Source of the DNA: Candidatus Saccharimonadota bacterium
GTDB lineage: Bacteria; Patescibacteriota; Saccharimonadia; Saccharimonadales; UBA4665
Length of the DNA: 56,667 nucleotides
Reading direction: 5' to 3'
Assembly: GCA_020427985.1 (NCBI GenBank)
Contig: JAGQNR010000002.1
Span: 20,475 to 77,141 of the forward strand
A model generated the notes under the pieces. It worked only from the letters and a program-made list of their open reading frames with translations, had not been told where the DNA came from and searched no databases. The position numbers and the translations under genes were made by a program. Positions 17,140 to 25,577 of this stretch are shown here, piece after piece (position 1 is the stretch's first letter; every line of letters begins with the position of its first letter).

Positions 17140-17286
17140 TTACTCCTCAGGTCTAACAATGGGTGAGGCGTCCCGATCCACAACCGAAGGCAACAAAATC
17201 TCACCCGTAAAGCTTGGCACATCAACACTGGCAGGACTCGGCAATCCAGACCACTTTTCAAAACCGGGATCAAATATTCCAGACAT
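17140..17286 (-). CDS. Possible small protein, 48 aa
   Basis: ATG 17286 opens a 48-codon ORF beginning MSGIFDPGFEKWSGLPSP and ending SPIVRPEE. Its composition looks coding, and it sits between two - strand genes of the same cluster. Its start overlaps the stop of a 16-codon ORF (TAAAATG). There is no clear SD, and two + or - shadow ORFs overlap it, so this is tentative. Apart from the operator, the stretch 17018-17355 holds nothing else I support. Confidence 0.3.
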   Translation of the reverse strand: MSGIFDPGFEKWSGLPSPASVDVPSFTGEILLPSVVDRDASPIVRPEE

Positions 17287-17355
17287 TTTAGATGATTACT
17301 CTCGAAATTACTTTGCAACTATACGCCGGCTCGGGCATGATTGCAACTATAACCA

Positions 17356-17595
17356 CTATGCCGAACAGCCTCCGAGCGCTATATTGCCAAGCTTTTGCGG
17401 AACCATAACAGGGGTGATTAATTGAGCCTCTGGCTCGTCTGGTAGCGCCTGAAGAGCAGGCGGCAGATCCCAATTATTACGTCTAAAAACCTCAAGCAAA
17501 TGCGTGGTGCTGCGTTGTTGAGCAGCCTGCGCGGCCTCGCCGAGCTGAAATTGTGCCATGCCTTCATGAAATAGTGAATCAAACATAGTAGCCAT
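17356..17595 (-). CDS. Unknown small protein, 79 aa, operator-linked cluster
   Basis: ATG 17595 follows a strong AAGGAGT SD. The N-terminal half is helical with Gln/Ala repeats (FQLGEAAQAAQQRSTTHLL) and the C-terminal half is Pro-rich (PPALQALPDEPEAQL). No family is recognised. A predicted promoter (TTGTGG-18-TATTCT on the - strand) lies just downstream of operator copy 2. The shared operator and SD style tie it to the 205-aa and 133-aa genes. Confidence 0.55.
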   Translation of the reverse strand: MATMFDSLFHEGMAQFQLGEAAQAAQQRSTTHLLEVFRRNNWDLPPALQALPDEPEAQLITPVMVPQKLGNIALGGCSA

Positions 17596-17656
17596 AGGTA
17601 CTCCTTACGGTTTAGGTCAGAATAACAACCGTAGTACCGGCTCCACAACCCAAGTC

Positions 17657-17676
17657 GGCAACAAATTTTTGACACC
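17657..17676. promoter_or_regulatory. Operator copy 2 (GGCAACAA-N4-TTGACACC)
   Basis: This box lies 61 bp upstream of the 79-aa gene (start 17595). The right arm is identical to the other two copies; the left arm matches copy 3 exactly. Confidence 0.6.
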
Positions 17677-17701
17677 ATCCGCCAAAGGCTATTCCATGTA
17701 T

Positions 17702-18103
17702 TTACCGCAAATAGTACTGAATAGCCGGTATCTGGCCCTGATAGCCCCTAGCTAACACCGCAAGAGACACTGCATCATTACCTGGGAACTCCGTAACGGG
17801 CGCCGGTTTCTGGACTGCCAGAGTCATAAGTGTTTGAGTTGCTAGGGCTTGTTCGGCCCCTGATAAAATGCGGGGTAATTCAGCGGGCATGTCTGCCAAA
17901 AGACGCTCCCGTAAATCTTGAGCAGCCACAAGCTCATCTGAAGCAACCTGCACTAATCCAGCCTCGGCCGATTGGGTAAAGAACTGCAGGGCGGCACTTG
18001 TTAGGTAGCGCTGTTCGGGAGTACGAATCACTTTCCATGGCAGGCGTTCGTAGTCAGCAGCCAAGCTACGTTGGCGATGGCGAAGAGGACGCTGAGGTGT
18101 CAT
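17702..18103 (-). CDS. Unknown protein, 133 aa, operator-linked cluster
   Basis: ATG 18103 follows GGAG. The product is helical and soluble, with a basic N-terminus (PQRPLRHRQRSL) and repeated Leu/Ala heptad-like helices (AAQDLRERLLADMPAELPRI). No family is recognised. Its upstream region, shared with the divergent TrmB gene, holds TATACT and operator copy 3 at 18193-18212. Control by the divergently transcribed regulator is therefore plausible. Confidence 0.6.
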   Translation of the reverse strand: MTPQRPLRHRQRSLAADYERLPWKVIRTPEQRYLTSAALQFFTQSAEAGLVQVASDELVAAQDLRERLLADMPAELPRILSGAEQALATQTLMTLAVQKPAPVTEFPGNDAVSLAVLARGYQGQIPAIQYYLR

Positions 18104-18192
18104 ATGTTGGCTCCGTTCTACTTCTATACAACGACTTTTGTTACGTTCTGCCTCCTAGTATACGCTTATTGCCAAGCAAAACAACTCAAGGT

Positions 18193-18212
18193 GGCAACAA
18201 TATTTTGACACC
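18193..18212. promoter_or_regulatory. Operator copy 3 overlapping -35 of the TrmB gene
   Basis: GGCAACAA-TATT-TTGACACC. The TTGACA at 18205-18210 also forms a consensus -35 for the + strand gene at 18250, with TATGCT at 18229-18234 (18-bp spacer). Binding here would block that promoter, so autoregulation is likely. Confidence 0.65.
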
Positions 18213-18249
18213 CTAATGCTTAAAGCTATATGCTACTATTGATTATAGT

Positions 18250-19005
18250 ATGAGTAGTAGCTTTGATTTTAAGCAAATTGGTCTAACAACTCGTGACAAG
18301 CGTGTCTACGAGGCACTCGTTACAACCCCGCGGAGTAGTCTGCGCAAAGTTGCTGTCGATACCGGCATTAACCGCGGAAGTGTGTATGAATCGGTCAAAG
18401 CTTTAGCGGCAGAAGGCCTGGTCGGGTCTATTGAAATCGGTAAGCAGCGACGTTACACCGCCTCGAGTCCACAATCAATTGTCGAACTTATCCGTGAAAA
18501 ACGGCAAAAACTCGACGGCGCAGAGCAGAGCGCTGAAGACTACATCCGCTCACTCACCATAACAACCACTTCTTCTGAAGCAGTGCCCTTTGCTACCTTT
18601 TACGAAGACACCGAAGGCGTAGCCGCGGTCCTACGCGATGTACTTGCAACCTGTCGCGGCGGCCGCAATGGGAGTGCTTACCGCGTTATTTCAACCAAGC
18701 AGGTTCGTGAATTCATGTACGAGAACTTCCGCAACTTTACTCAGCGGCGAATTGCCGAAGGTATCGAAGTGCGAGTGATTGCGGTTGGCCAGGGTGGAAG
18801 TAATGACAAGCTTTCCCAGCGACACTGGCTCGAATCATCACGTGGTGACGCCCCAAACTGCTATACCATTATTTACGGTAACAAAACCGCTTTTATTACT
18901 ATGAATGCCAGCAACCTCCTTTCGACAATTGTTATTGATAACCCAGGTACTACCCATCTGCAAAAAGAACTGTTTGACTATATGTGGAATTCGCTTACAC
19001 ACTGA
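18250..19005 (+). CDS. TrmB-family transcriptional regulator
   Basis: 251 aa. The N-terminal winged helix-turn-helix (about 8-85) shows the TrmB order: GLT..DK.VYEAL, then L..VA..TGINRG.VYE.V..L...GLV, then ..IGKQRRYTA. A linker coiled coil and a C-terminal sensor-like domain follow (FYEDTEGVAAVLRDVL). TrmB proteins respond to sugars or other small ligands. The gene is divergent from a - strand cluster whose members carry the same operator as its own promoter, so it is the obvious candidate regulator. It is followed by a methyltransferase with a TGATG stop-start overlap. Confidence 0.85.
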   Translation: MSSSFDFKQIGLTTRDKRVYEALVTTPRSSLRKVAVDTGINRGSVYESVKALAAEGLVGSIEIGKQRRYTASSPQSIVELIREKRQKLDGAEQSAEDYIRSLTITTTSSEAVPFATFYEDTEGVAAVLRDVLATCRGGRNGSAYRVISTKQVREFMYENFRNFTQRRIAEGIEVRVIAVGQGGSNDKLSQRHWLESSRGDAPNCYTIIYGNKTAFITMNASNLLSTIVIDNPGTTHLQKELFDYMWNSLTH

Positions 19006-19637
19006 TGGGCAAGATTTATCCACGGGATGACAGCGTTCAACAGCTGATTGCCCGAGTGCCACTTATTTCCGACCAGATAAATCAACGTCAACTCAGCAGC
19101 CTCTTAATCGAGCTCGACCGTGTTCTTACTGCTGGCATACCGGGTGCACTAGTCGAGCTCGGTTGCTACATTGGTACAACTAGTTTGTTTCTGAGACGGC
19201 TGCTCGATGCCCGCGGCCAAGACCGAGCCTTTCATGTCTATGATAGCTTTGAAGGGCTACCACCCAAATCCGTCTGGGATGCGTCAATAACAGGGGAGGG
19301 ATTCACCGCGGGTGTTCTGGCAGTAAGTAAGAAGCAGTTTCTGCAAGAATTTGCCAAGGCCAGCCTAAGGCCACCTATCATACACAAAGGTTGGTTTGCT
19401 AACCTCAAAGCCGCCGACATACCCGACCACATTGCATTTGCATTTCTTGATGGTGACTTCTATGAAAGCATTCGCGACTCATTACGGCTCGTGATACCAA
19501 AAATGCAAGCCGGAGGAGTTATCGTTATCGACGACTATGCCCGCGAGGCTCTCCCGGGAGTAGCCAGGGCCACACATGAATTCTTTTTACCCGACCAGGT
19601 GCAAACCCAGCATAATCTTGGCATCATCCGTCTGTAG
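19005..19637 (+). CDS. TylF/MycF-like SAM-dependent methyltransferase
   Basis: 210 aa. ATG 19005 overlaps the regulator's TGA (TGATG), implying coupled translation. Motif I reads LVELGCYIGTTSLFLRRLL, then FHVYDSFEGLP (the Asp that binds SAM ribose), then AFAFLDGDFYESI and VIDDYA with the metal-binding acidic residues typical of macrocin O-methyltransferases. This family methylates sugar hydroxyls, which would suit a glycan or surface modification regulated by TrmB. The actual substrate is unknown. Confidence 0.8.
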   Translation: MGKIYPRDDSVQQLIARVPLISDQINQRQLSSLLIELDRVLTAGIPGALVELGCYIGTTSLFLRRLLDARGQDRAFHVYDSFEGLPPKSVWDASITGEGFTAGVLAVSKKQFLQEFAKASLRPPIIHKGWFANLKAADIPDHIAFAFLDGDFYESIRDSLRLVIPKMQAGGVIVIDDYAREALPGVARATHEFFLPDQVQTQHNLGIIRL

Positions 19638-19710
19638 TAATACCCCCTTCTTTTTGCTTTTCTAGCTACCGCTTTTATTACGAGGCAGCAGGCGAGTATA
19701 GTGGAAGGAT

Positions 19711-20142
19711 ATGAAGATACATATTGTGGTAGTTGGCAAGCCAAAGCTAGCATATGCCAAACAAGGGTTTGCCGAATATCTCTCGCGCCTGCAACGGCTA
19801 CATACGGTACGTGTCACCCATATCGCAGATAAGCACGCCTATAACTCAGGCGAAATTCTAGCTGTCACTCACGGCAGCGTGCGTATTGTGCTCGAGATTG
19901 AGGGCAAGCAGTACGATAGCGAGGCGCTGGCGAAATTTTTGAAACACCGAGAAATCGACAGCAAGGAAATAAGTATTCTTATTGGGGGTCCCGAGGGACT
20001 ACCTGCTGACGTCCGCAACCAGGCAAACTACCTCTGGAGTCTTGGCAAACACACCCTACCACATGACTTAGCCATGGTAGTGACCCTAGAAGCCCTGTAC
20101 CGCACCAGCACCATCAATGCTGGACTACCGTATCACAAGTGA
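19711..20142 (+). CDS. rlmH: 23S rRNA pseudouridine-1915 N3-methyltransferase
   Basis: 143 aa, close to the standard length for this SPOUT enzyme. Visible signatures are ILIGGPEGL (knot, SAM site), LWSLGKHTLPHDLA and LYRTSTINAGLPYHK, with the invariant YH at the C-terminus. It methylates pseudouridine 1915 in helix 69 of the large subunit. TATAGT at 19697-19702 and GGAAGGA directly before the ATG give a very short leader. Confidence 0.95.
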   Translation: MKIHIVVVGKPKLAYAKQGFAEYLSRLQRLHTVRVTHIADKHAYNSGEILAVTHGSVRIVLEIEGKQYDSEALAKFLKHREIDSKEISILIGGPEGLPADVRNQANYLWSLGKHTLPHDLAMVVTLEALYRTSTINAGLPYHK

Positions 20143-20236
20143 TTCATGTATACGATACGATAGGGTAGTCCGCATGATTTCGTTGTATAATGGATGGGGC
20201 GAATACTATCTCGGGACAGCTAAGGAGGCGGTAGCA

Positions 20237-20623
20237 ATGGTAACAAAGTTTTTGATAACAGGGGTGCTTATGGCAATCATCGATGCTGCTTGGCTTGGTT
20301 TTGTCGCTAATAAATTCTACAAAAGTCAGATTGGTAGTCTGCTACTCACCAAACCAAACATGGCAGCCGCCGCAGCTTTTTACCTCATTTACGTATTAGG
20401 CATCATCTTGTTTATATTGAATCCTGCACTCGAAAAGGCATCATTGCAGCACGCTCTCGTCTACGGCGCGGTGTTTGGATTTGTTTGCTATGCCACCTAT
20501 GACCTTACCAACTTAGCGACTCTTAAAGGGTTCTCTCTCAAATTAGTACTCGTTGACCTCGTATGGGGGGCAGTATTGACAGCGACGGTTGCGGGGCTAA
20601 GTTATGTCATCCTCAGCCGCTAA
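20237..20623 (+). CDS. DUF2177 membrane protein
   Basis: 128 aa with four hydrophobic segments. I place the start at ATG 20237 because AAGGAGG lies at ideal distance; the longer frame from 20117 overlaps rlmH. The signatures AIIDAAWLGFVANKFY, GAVFGFVCYATYDLTNLATL and DLVWGAVLT are those of DUF2177. Its function is not established. It overlaps the next membrane gene by 20 bp, indicating coupled expression of two small membrane proteins. Confidence 0.8.
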   Translation: MVTKFLITGVLMAIIDAAWLGFVANKFYKSQIGSLLLTKPNMAAAAAFYLIYVLGIILFILNPALEKASLQHALVYGAVFGFVCYATYDLTNLATLKGFSLKLVLVDLVWGAVLTATVAGLSYVILSR

Positions 20624-21479
20624 AAAACAAGGTTTCGTCCTGCTACTTGGCACGGCTTTCATTGTGTCGGCAACAGGCCTGGCTGCAGCAGACAATGAGC
20701 GCGTTTGGCTGACACTGGCAATCGCATTGTTCTCGGCCGTACTAGTGATGAGTATCCTATTTGTGATTGCTCTGAGGAAGGAACGCTACGACTACGTCGA
20801 TGTTGGCTGGGGCCTGAGTATAACGACAATCACCGCCGTGAGTTACTTACTGAGCCGACAGCCAGTGTCACTCTATAGGCTTGCGGCCCTGCTGCTGGTA
20901 GGCGTATGGGGAGTACGACTAGCAGCTCATGTGTGGCGGCGGATTGTAGCTTCCAAGCAAGAAGACCAACGCTATGTTGCACTGCGGGCAAGATGGAATA
21001 CCGCCACGCCCAGTGCAATCTACCAGCGTATCTACCTGGTACAATCTGTTTTGGCACTGTTTGTCGCACTCCCAGCATTTTATGTCCAACACAGTCACGT
21101 TGTATGGCCAGCAGTCTATTGGCTGGGAGTTGCCGTAGCACTCTTTGGCCTCATTTTTGAAATTGTGGCCGACTATCAGCTCAAGAAGTTTCTGGGTCAG
21201 CAGCAGGGCAAGCCCGGTTTAATGACCTCTGGGCTTTGGCGATACAGTCGTCACCCAAACTATTTTGGCGAGCTTAGTTTTTGGTGGGGAATAAGTCTGA
21301 CATGTCTCGCATCATCATATGGCTGGATAGGATTGGTTGGTGCAATCCTCATCACCTACCTCATTGTCTATATATCGGGCGTACCGCTGGCTGAAGTTAG
21401 AGCAGCCAAACGACCAGGCTGGAAAGCCTACGCCGCTAGAACCCGCGCACTCGTACCTCTCCCACGACTTTTATTTTGA
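20604..21479 (+). CDS. DUF1295 / steroid 5-alpha-reductase-like membrane protein
   Basis: 291 aa with six or more membrane segments. The C-terminal half carries the conserved pattern GLWRYSRHPNYFGE, the NADPH-linked isoprenyl/steroid reductase-methyltransferase core (as in ICMT and DUF1295). In bacteria these act on lipids, with substrate usually unknown. DUF2177 and DUF1295 genes often sit together, in line with a lipid modification role. The ATG at 20604 lies inside the end of the previous gene. Confidence 0.85.
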   Translation: MSSSAAKKQGFVLLLGTAFIVSATGLAAADNERVWLTLAIALFSAVLVMSILFVIALRKERYDYVDVGWGLSITTITAVSYLLSRQPVSLYRLAALLLVGVWGVRLAAHVWRRIVASKQEDQRYVALRARWNTATPSAIYQRIYLVQSVLALFVALPAFYVQHSHVVWPAVYWLGVAVALFGLIFEIVADYQLKKFLGQQQGKPGLMTSGLWRYSRHPNYFGELSFWWGISLTCLASSYGWIGLVGAILITYLIVYISGVPLAEVRAAKRPGWKAYAARTRALVPLPRLLF

Positions 21480-21544
21480 CCCCGGCGGGCTGACGCCTAC
21501 ATGATATAACTTTCCACTTCATTACAAGTTCTATCATGTGCTAA

Positions 21545-21573
21545 AAACTGTCAAACAAGTTGTTTGACAGTTT
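21545..21573. promoter_or_regulatory. Perfect 14-bp inverted repeat with 1-bp centre
   Basis: AAACTGTCAAACAA, one G, then its exact reverse complement. It lies between the DUF1295 stop and the tRNA-Glu 3' end (converging transcripts). It may be an operator or part of a bidirectional terminator; a second inverted repeat (ACATGATA...TATCATGT, about 21500-21540) is next to it. Confidence 0.5.
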
Positions 21574-21614
21574 CCGCACCCGCTTCGCGGATTCGATGCT
21601 CTGCAAGCATAACC

Positions 21615-21650
21615 AAGTTAAAAGCCCACCTTGCGGTGAGCTTTTAACTT
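21615..21650 (-). terminator. Hairpin downstream of tRNA-Glu
   Basis: AAGTTAAAAGC pairs exactly with GCTTTTAACTT, with an inner CACC/GGTG stem. It starts at the last base of the encoded CCA, as expected for a tRNA terminator or processing hairpin. Confidence 0.6.
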
Positions 21651-21726
21651 GGTGACCCCGGCGGGGTTCGAACCCGCGATCTTTTGGATGAGAACCAAAT
21701 ATCCTGGACCACTAGACGACGGGGCC
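21650..21726 (-). tRNA. tRNA-Glu (anticodon CTC)
   Basis: On the - strand the acceptor GGCCCCG pairs with CGGGGTC (one G-U), then A and an encoded CCA. It has a TCGTCTAGTGG D-arm, anticodon stem TTTGG/CCAAA with loop TTCTCAT (anticodon CTC, codon GAG), and T arm GCGGGTTCGAACCCCGC. It is cognate with the gltX product in this window. Confidence 0.95.
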
Positions 21727-21864
21727 TGGTCACTACTATTGTGCAAGGCACAAAACAGCTGAACAATCATAGCATATTTTTTGCGACAACGCCACTCCAT
21801 ACCAGGCGCATCTGTCACAAAGAGTCAACTTGCCATTTCTGCCAAAAACACCGATACTAATACC

Positions 21865-21870
21865 TATAAA
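21865..21870 (+). promoter_or_regulatory. -10 box TATAAA, 6 nt before ATG 21877
   Basis: Predicts a leaderless histidine kinase mRNA and supports ATG 21877 over the TTG at 21781. Confidence 0.45.
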
Positions 21871-21876
21871 TCGCTT

Positions 21877-23193
21877 ATGAATAAAACTTTGCTAATCGGT
21901 GGGGGCGTGGGACTAGTGGCAATGAGCACAATTGCTCTCTGGTGGCTATGGCAACGGCGCACGCGGCGGGGAGGCGCCCCTAAAGACGAAAGCTGGCTCG
22001 CCAGCAGCCTGCGCGACGAAAAAGCCAAATCAGAAATCATTCTCAACGCGATTGACGACGGAGTAGTTTTGATTGACGACCGACAGACGATACAGCATCT
22101 TAATCAGGGTGGTTGTGACATTGTTGGCTGGGACAAACAAGAGGCCATTGGCTTGGATTGGCGTTCGGTATTTCGCTTTGTCGATGACAAAGGACAAAAC
22201 ATTGCCGATATCGACGTCCCGTTTAACCGCGTTCAGTCCGAAGGTCAGCCGTTTCGCGACAGTACCATGAACCTGGTGTCAAAGTCCAACAAGTCTATCG
22301 CGGTGAGCTTTAGCGTATCGCCGCTGCTCGACGAAAAACGACGAGTCACAGGCCAAGTGGGCATCTTTCATGATGTCAGTCAGGAGCGCGCCGAAGAAAA
22401 CCAACGCGCCGAATTTATTAGCACCGCCAGCCATGAAATGCGCACCCCTGTTGCGGCTATTGAAGGCTATCTCAGCTTGGCACTCAACGACAAAGTAGCA
22501 GCCATCGATGCGCGGGCCCGTGATTATTTAGAAAAGGCACATTCAAGCACACAGCATTTAGGGCAATTGTTTCAGGACCTCCTTACCAGCGCCAAAGCCG
22601 AAGATGGCCGCCTTACCAGCCACCCACAAGTGGTTGAAATTGGTGAATTTCTCGAAAAGCTTGCCAGTGATCTTAAGTTTGCAGCCGAAAAAAAACAGCT
22701 TGAGATGCAGTTTGTTTTTGGCACCAATCAAACTTCATCAAATACCACTGCCGGTGGGGATCGGGTAATCCGCCCTTTTTACTATGCCTCTGTTGACCCA
22801 GACAGGCTTCGCGAAGTAGTGACTAACCTCTTTGATAATGCCTGCAAGTACACCGAGAAGGGTAAAGTCACTCTAGGACTTACCGGCGATAATGCGGTTG
22901 TGCAGCTCTATGTTAAAGACACAGGTAGCGGCATACCCCCTGAAGACATTAATCATCTTTTTCAGAAGTTTTATCGAGTCGACAATAGTACTACCAGAAC
23001 CATTGGCGGTACCGGACTAGGGTTATTTATTTGTCGCAAGATTGTTGAGCTGTATCAGGGAAAAATATGGGTCGAAAGCACTCCGGGCGAGGGGAGTACA
23101 TTTTTTATTAACTTGCCCCGTATTTCCACTCAAAAAGCCAAAGAACTAATGAGCGTCGAATCAAGCTCAAATACAATTCTCCCAAGGGGGTAG
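21877..23193 (+). CDS. Single-TM PAS sensor histidine kinase
   Basis: 438 aa. One N-terminal membrane helix (about 4-24), a PAS domain (about 47-180: VLIDDRQTIQHLNQGG), then HisKA with SHEMRTPVAA (phospho-His), and HATPase with N box (NLFDNACKYTEKG), DTGSGIP and GGTGLGLFICRKI. There is no external domain, so sensing is cytoplasmic. A response regulator starts 69 bp downstream, the likely partner. This is the second PAS-kinase/REC pair in the window. Confidence 0.95.
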   Translation: MNKTLLIGGGVGLVAMSTIALWWLWQRRTRRGGAPKDESWLASSLRDEKAKSEIILNAIDDGVVLIDDRQTIQHLNQGGCDIVGWDKQEAIGLDWRSVFRFVDDKGQNIADIDVPFNRVQSEGQPFRDSTMNLVSKSNKSIAVSFSVSPLLDEKRRVTGQVGIFHDVSQERAEENQRAEFISTASHEMRTPVAAIEGYLSLALNDKVAAIDARARDYLEKAHSSTQHLGQLFQDLLTSAKAEDGRLTSHPQVVEIGEFLEKLASDLKFAAEKKQLEMQFVFGTNQTSSNTTAGGDRVIRPFYYASVDPDRLREVVTNLFDNACKYTEKGKVTLGLTGDNAVVQLYVKDTGSGIPPEDINHLFQKFYRVDNSTTRTIGGTGLGLFICRKIVELYQGKIWVESTPGEGSTFFINLPRISTQKAKELMSVESSSNTILPRG

Positions 23194-23262
23194 CCGTAAC
23201 CGCGCACACTAAAAGACATGCTATACTAACAACATAAACATAACCATGTAAAAGGATGGCAC

Positions 23263-24837
23263 ATGGCGACAATCTTACTTGTTGAAGACGATAATAACTT
23301 ACGTGAAATATATGAGGCACGACTAGCAGCCGAAGGCTACACAATTGTAGCAGCTCAAAATGGCGAAGAAGCGCTTGTACTTGCTAAGCAGAAGCGTCCC
23401 GACTTAATTATTTCTGATGTTATGATGCCACGTATTAGTGGCTATGAGATGCTCGATATTCTACGTAATACCGATGAACTGCGTGATACAAAAGTCATTA
23501 TGCTCACTGCACTGGGGCAGGCCGAAGACAAAGACCGCGCTGGCAAGCTCGGCGCCGATAAATACCTTGTTAAGTCGCAGGTTACACTTGAAGATATCGT
23601 CAATAGCGCCAAGGCTCTCTTGGGTGATACCGCTCCACAACCACCAGCAGTTGCTTTGACCAGCGATATTCCTGCTGCAGCCTCGCCAGTCGAAACTCCT
23701 ACCGAACCAGTTAGCCCTACTGGCGCCAGTGTTGCTACACCCTCCACACCACCCTCTTTGGCTCCTGTTGAAGAGCCTCAAACTCTCAATACATCGGTTC
23801 CTGTCGCAGCTTTGCCGGTACCCAATGCTGTTACTCCGCAAGCCGACCCCGGTACTATGTATGCGCCTTCGACCGCTATTGACCCGCCCGCAGACACACC
23901 AACCTCGACCCCTTTTGACATTACCACCCCAGGACAGGCCGTCGAACCGCCAGCAAGTGTTGGTCAATTCGTTCCTACAGATCCAGCACCGCTTGTAACT
24001 TCTGCTCCGGCAGTAACAGAAAGCCCCTCGCCAGCAACCACCACGTCTGTTAACCCTCCTAGCGATAACACAACCCCAGTAACGGTCGACGAAGTAATCG
24101 CAGCTCAACCCGATGCGAACGGAGAAATCGAGGCACCTTCTGCTGTGGTGGCCGACGTTAAAAACACACCGCTGGGTGATACAAATCTTCCGACCGGCGA
24201 GCCGACTACCCTAGCTACAGAAGAAGCAGCGCTTGAAGCCCAAATGAAGGCACTGTCTGACGATATTGCTACAGCAGCCCCTCAACAAACAGAAGTGAAC
24301 CCCCCCGAAGCTGTCGATTCAGCTGCGAGTCTTACCGATTCTGCCACCAATACAGCCGTAGACAATGATACTGTATTTCCCCAAGCTCTCGAGAGCTTGG
24401 CGGTTGAGCCTACCGAAGCTCCTACTGCAACTCCTCTCACCGAGCAGAGCCCCACTGAAGCCAGCAATCTGGAACAGTCTACTACCTCTTCGTCGGTCGT
24501 TTCACCAGCCATCCCTCCCGGCCCACCGCCGGTACAGGTTTCAGACGACTCTGAAGAGCCAGACAACGACCAAGTAACGGTGGTTGGCAAAAAGGTCATA
24601 CAGCCTATCAATGACCCCCATGCCAAGCCCGACATCAATGCTCTTTTAGCGGCCGAGGAGGCTAAAGGGATTGTGGCTACTCAGCCATCACCAGTTGTCA
24701 TTGACTCGGCTGCTCTGCCTCAACACGACGAACAAATTAGTCCCACCGCCTCTGAACAGCCAGAAAATCCTGTTGAAAAACCGGCCCTCCGCGTTATCGA
24801 CCCTAGTCAGCCTGACCCAAACAGTGTCGCACTCTAG
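23263..24837 (+). CDS. Response regulator with long disordered Pro/Thr/Ala tail
   Basis: 524 aa. Residues 1-124 are a complete receiver (acidic pair EDD 8-10, phospho-acceptor Asp52 in ISDVMMP, TAL switch, YLVKS Lys). The remaining 400 residues are dominated by Pro, Thr, Ala, Val and Glu with no DNA-binding or enzymatic signature. Near the end comes a short conserved-looking stretch (QVTVVGKKVIQPINDPHAKP). It could be a scaffold that changes shape or partners on phosphorylation. AAAGGA gives the SD, and TATACT lies about 40 bp upstream. Such a tail on a REC domain is unusual. Confidence 0.85.
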   Translation: MATILLVEDDNNLREIYEARLAAEGYTIVAAQNGEEALVLAKQKRPDLIISDVMMPRISGYEMLDILRNTDELRDTKVIMLTALGQAEDKDRAGKLGADKYLVKSQVTLEDIVNSAKALLGDTAPQPPAVALTSDIPAAASPVETPTEPVSPTGASVATPSTPPSLAPVEEPQTLNTSVPVAALPVPNAVTPQADPGTMYAPSTAIDPPADTPTSTPFDITTPGQAVEPPASVGQFVPTDPAPLVTSAPAVTESPSPATTTSVNPPSDNTTPVTVDEVIAAQPDANGEIEAPSAVVADVKNTPLGDTNLPTGEPTTLATEEAALEAQMKALSDDIATAAPQQTEVNPPEAVDSAASLTDSATNTAVDNDTVFPQALESLAVEPTEAPTATPLTEQSPTEASNLEQSTTSSSVVSPAIPPGPPPVQVSDDSEEPDNDQVTVVGKKVIQPINDPHAKPDINALLAAEEAKGIVATQPSPVVIDSAALPQHDEQISPTASEQPENPVEKPALRVIDPSQPDPNSVAL

Positions 24838-24860
24838 TGCAGCACCCTAGCAAATAGTGC

Positions 24861-24866
24861 TATAGT
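24861..24866 (+). promoter_or_regulatory. -10 box TATAGT, 6 nt before ATG 24873
   Basis: Spacer of 6 nt; predicted leaderless mRNA. Confidence 0.5.
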
Positions 24867-24872
24867 CTTGGC

Positions 24873-25544
24873 ATGAGAATAAATAAATACGTTGCCCTGG
24901 CAAGTTCACTTAGTCGAAGAGCGGCTGATGCTGCCATCGAAGCAGGCAGAGTAACCATAGATGCCGTGCCTGCAGTGAAGGGAACAGAGGTAAAATTGAC
25001 ATCCCAGGTGAAACTAGACGGAAAGTTGTTGTCGCCGCCCCAAGCATCAACCACCATACTATTTCACAAACCGATTGGTGTGGTGTGTTCTCGCAATGGG
25101 CAGGGGAGTCGCACGGTATTTGACTGTTTGCCGCAGGCCCTCAAATCACTTCAAACGGTGGGCAGACTCGACAAAGATTCGTCTGGGTTGCTACTTCTTA
25201 CCAACGACGGTTTGTTTGCTAATCAACTCACACACCCCAGCTTTTCCAAGGCTAAGCGCTACGAAGTCACTCTCGACAAGCAGCTACAACCGTTTCATCA
25301 ACAGATGATTACCGACTATGGTATTCAGCTTAACGACGGTGGGTCTATGTTTTCGGTGAGTCGGCTCGACACTCACCATGCCAGTTATGAGGTTGTTCTG
25401 TACGAGGGACGTAATCGTCAAATTCGTCGTACTTTTGCGGCACTTGGCTATGCCGTCGTGAAACTGCATAGAACCAATTTTGGACCATATAGTGTTGGTA
25501 CTATTCCTGTTGGTAGTTTTGAAGTAGTCAGCCGTCAAAAGTAA
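24873..25544 (+). CDS. rRNA pseudouridine synthase, RsuA/RluB family
   Basis: 223 aa. An N-terminal S4 RNA-binding domain (MRINKYVA through VKLDGKLL) is followed by the catalytic domain with LFHKPIGVVCS, the active-site GRLDKDSSGLLLLTNDG (Asp100) and GRNRQIRRTFAALG. The enzyme isomerises a uridine in rRNA. Length and motifs fit RluB/RluE/RsuA; I cannot tell which uridine is modified. Confidence 0.92.
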   Translation: MRINKYVALASSLSRRAADAAIEAGRVTIDAVPAVKGTEVKLTSQVKLDGKLLSPPQASTTILFHKPIGVVCSRNGQGSRTVFDCLPQALKSLQTVGRLDKDSSGLLLLTNDGLFANQLTHPSFSKAKRYEVTLDKQLQPFHQQMITDYGIQLNDGGSMFSVSRLDTHHASYEVVLYEGRNRQIRRTFAALGYAVVKLHRTNFGPYSVGTIPVGSFEVVSRQK

Positions 25545-25577
25545 CTCAGTGAACCCTACGCCGGGCTACCAAACGTG

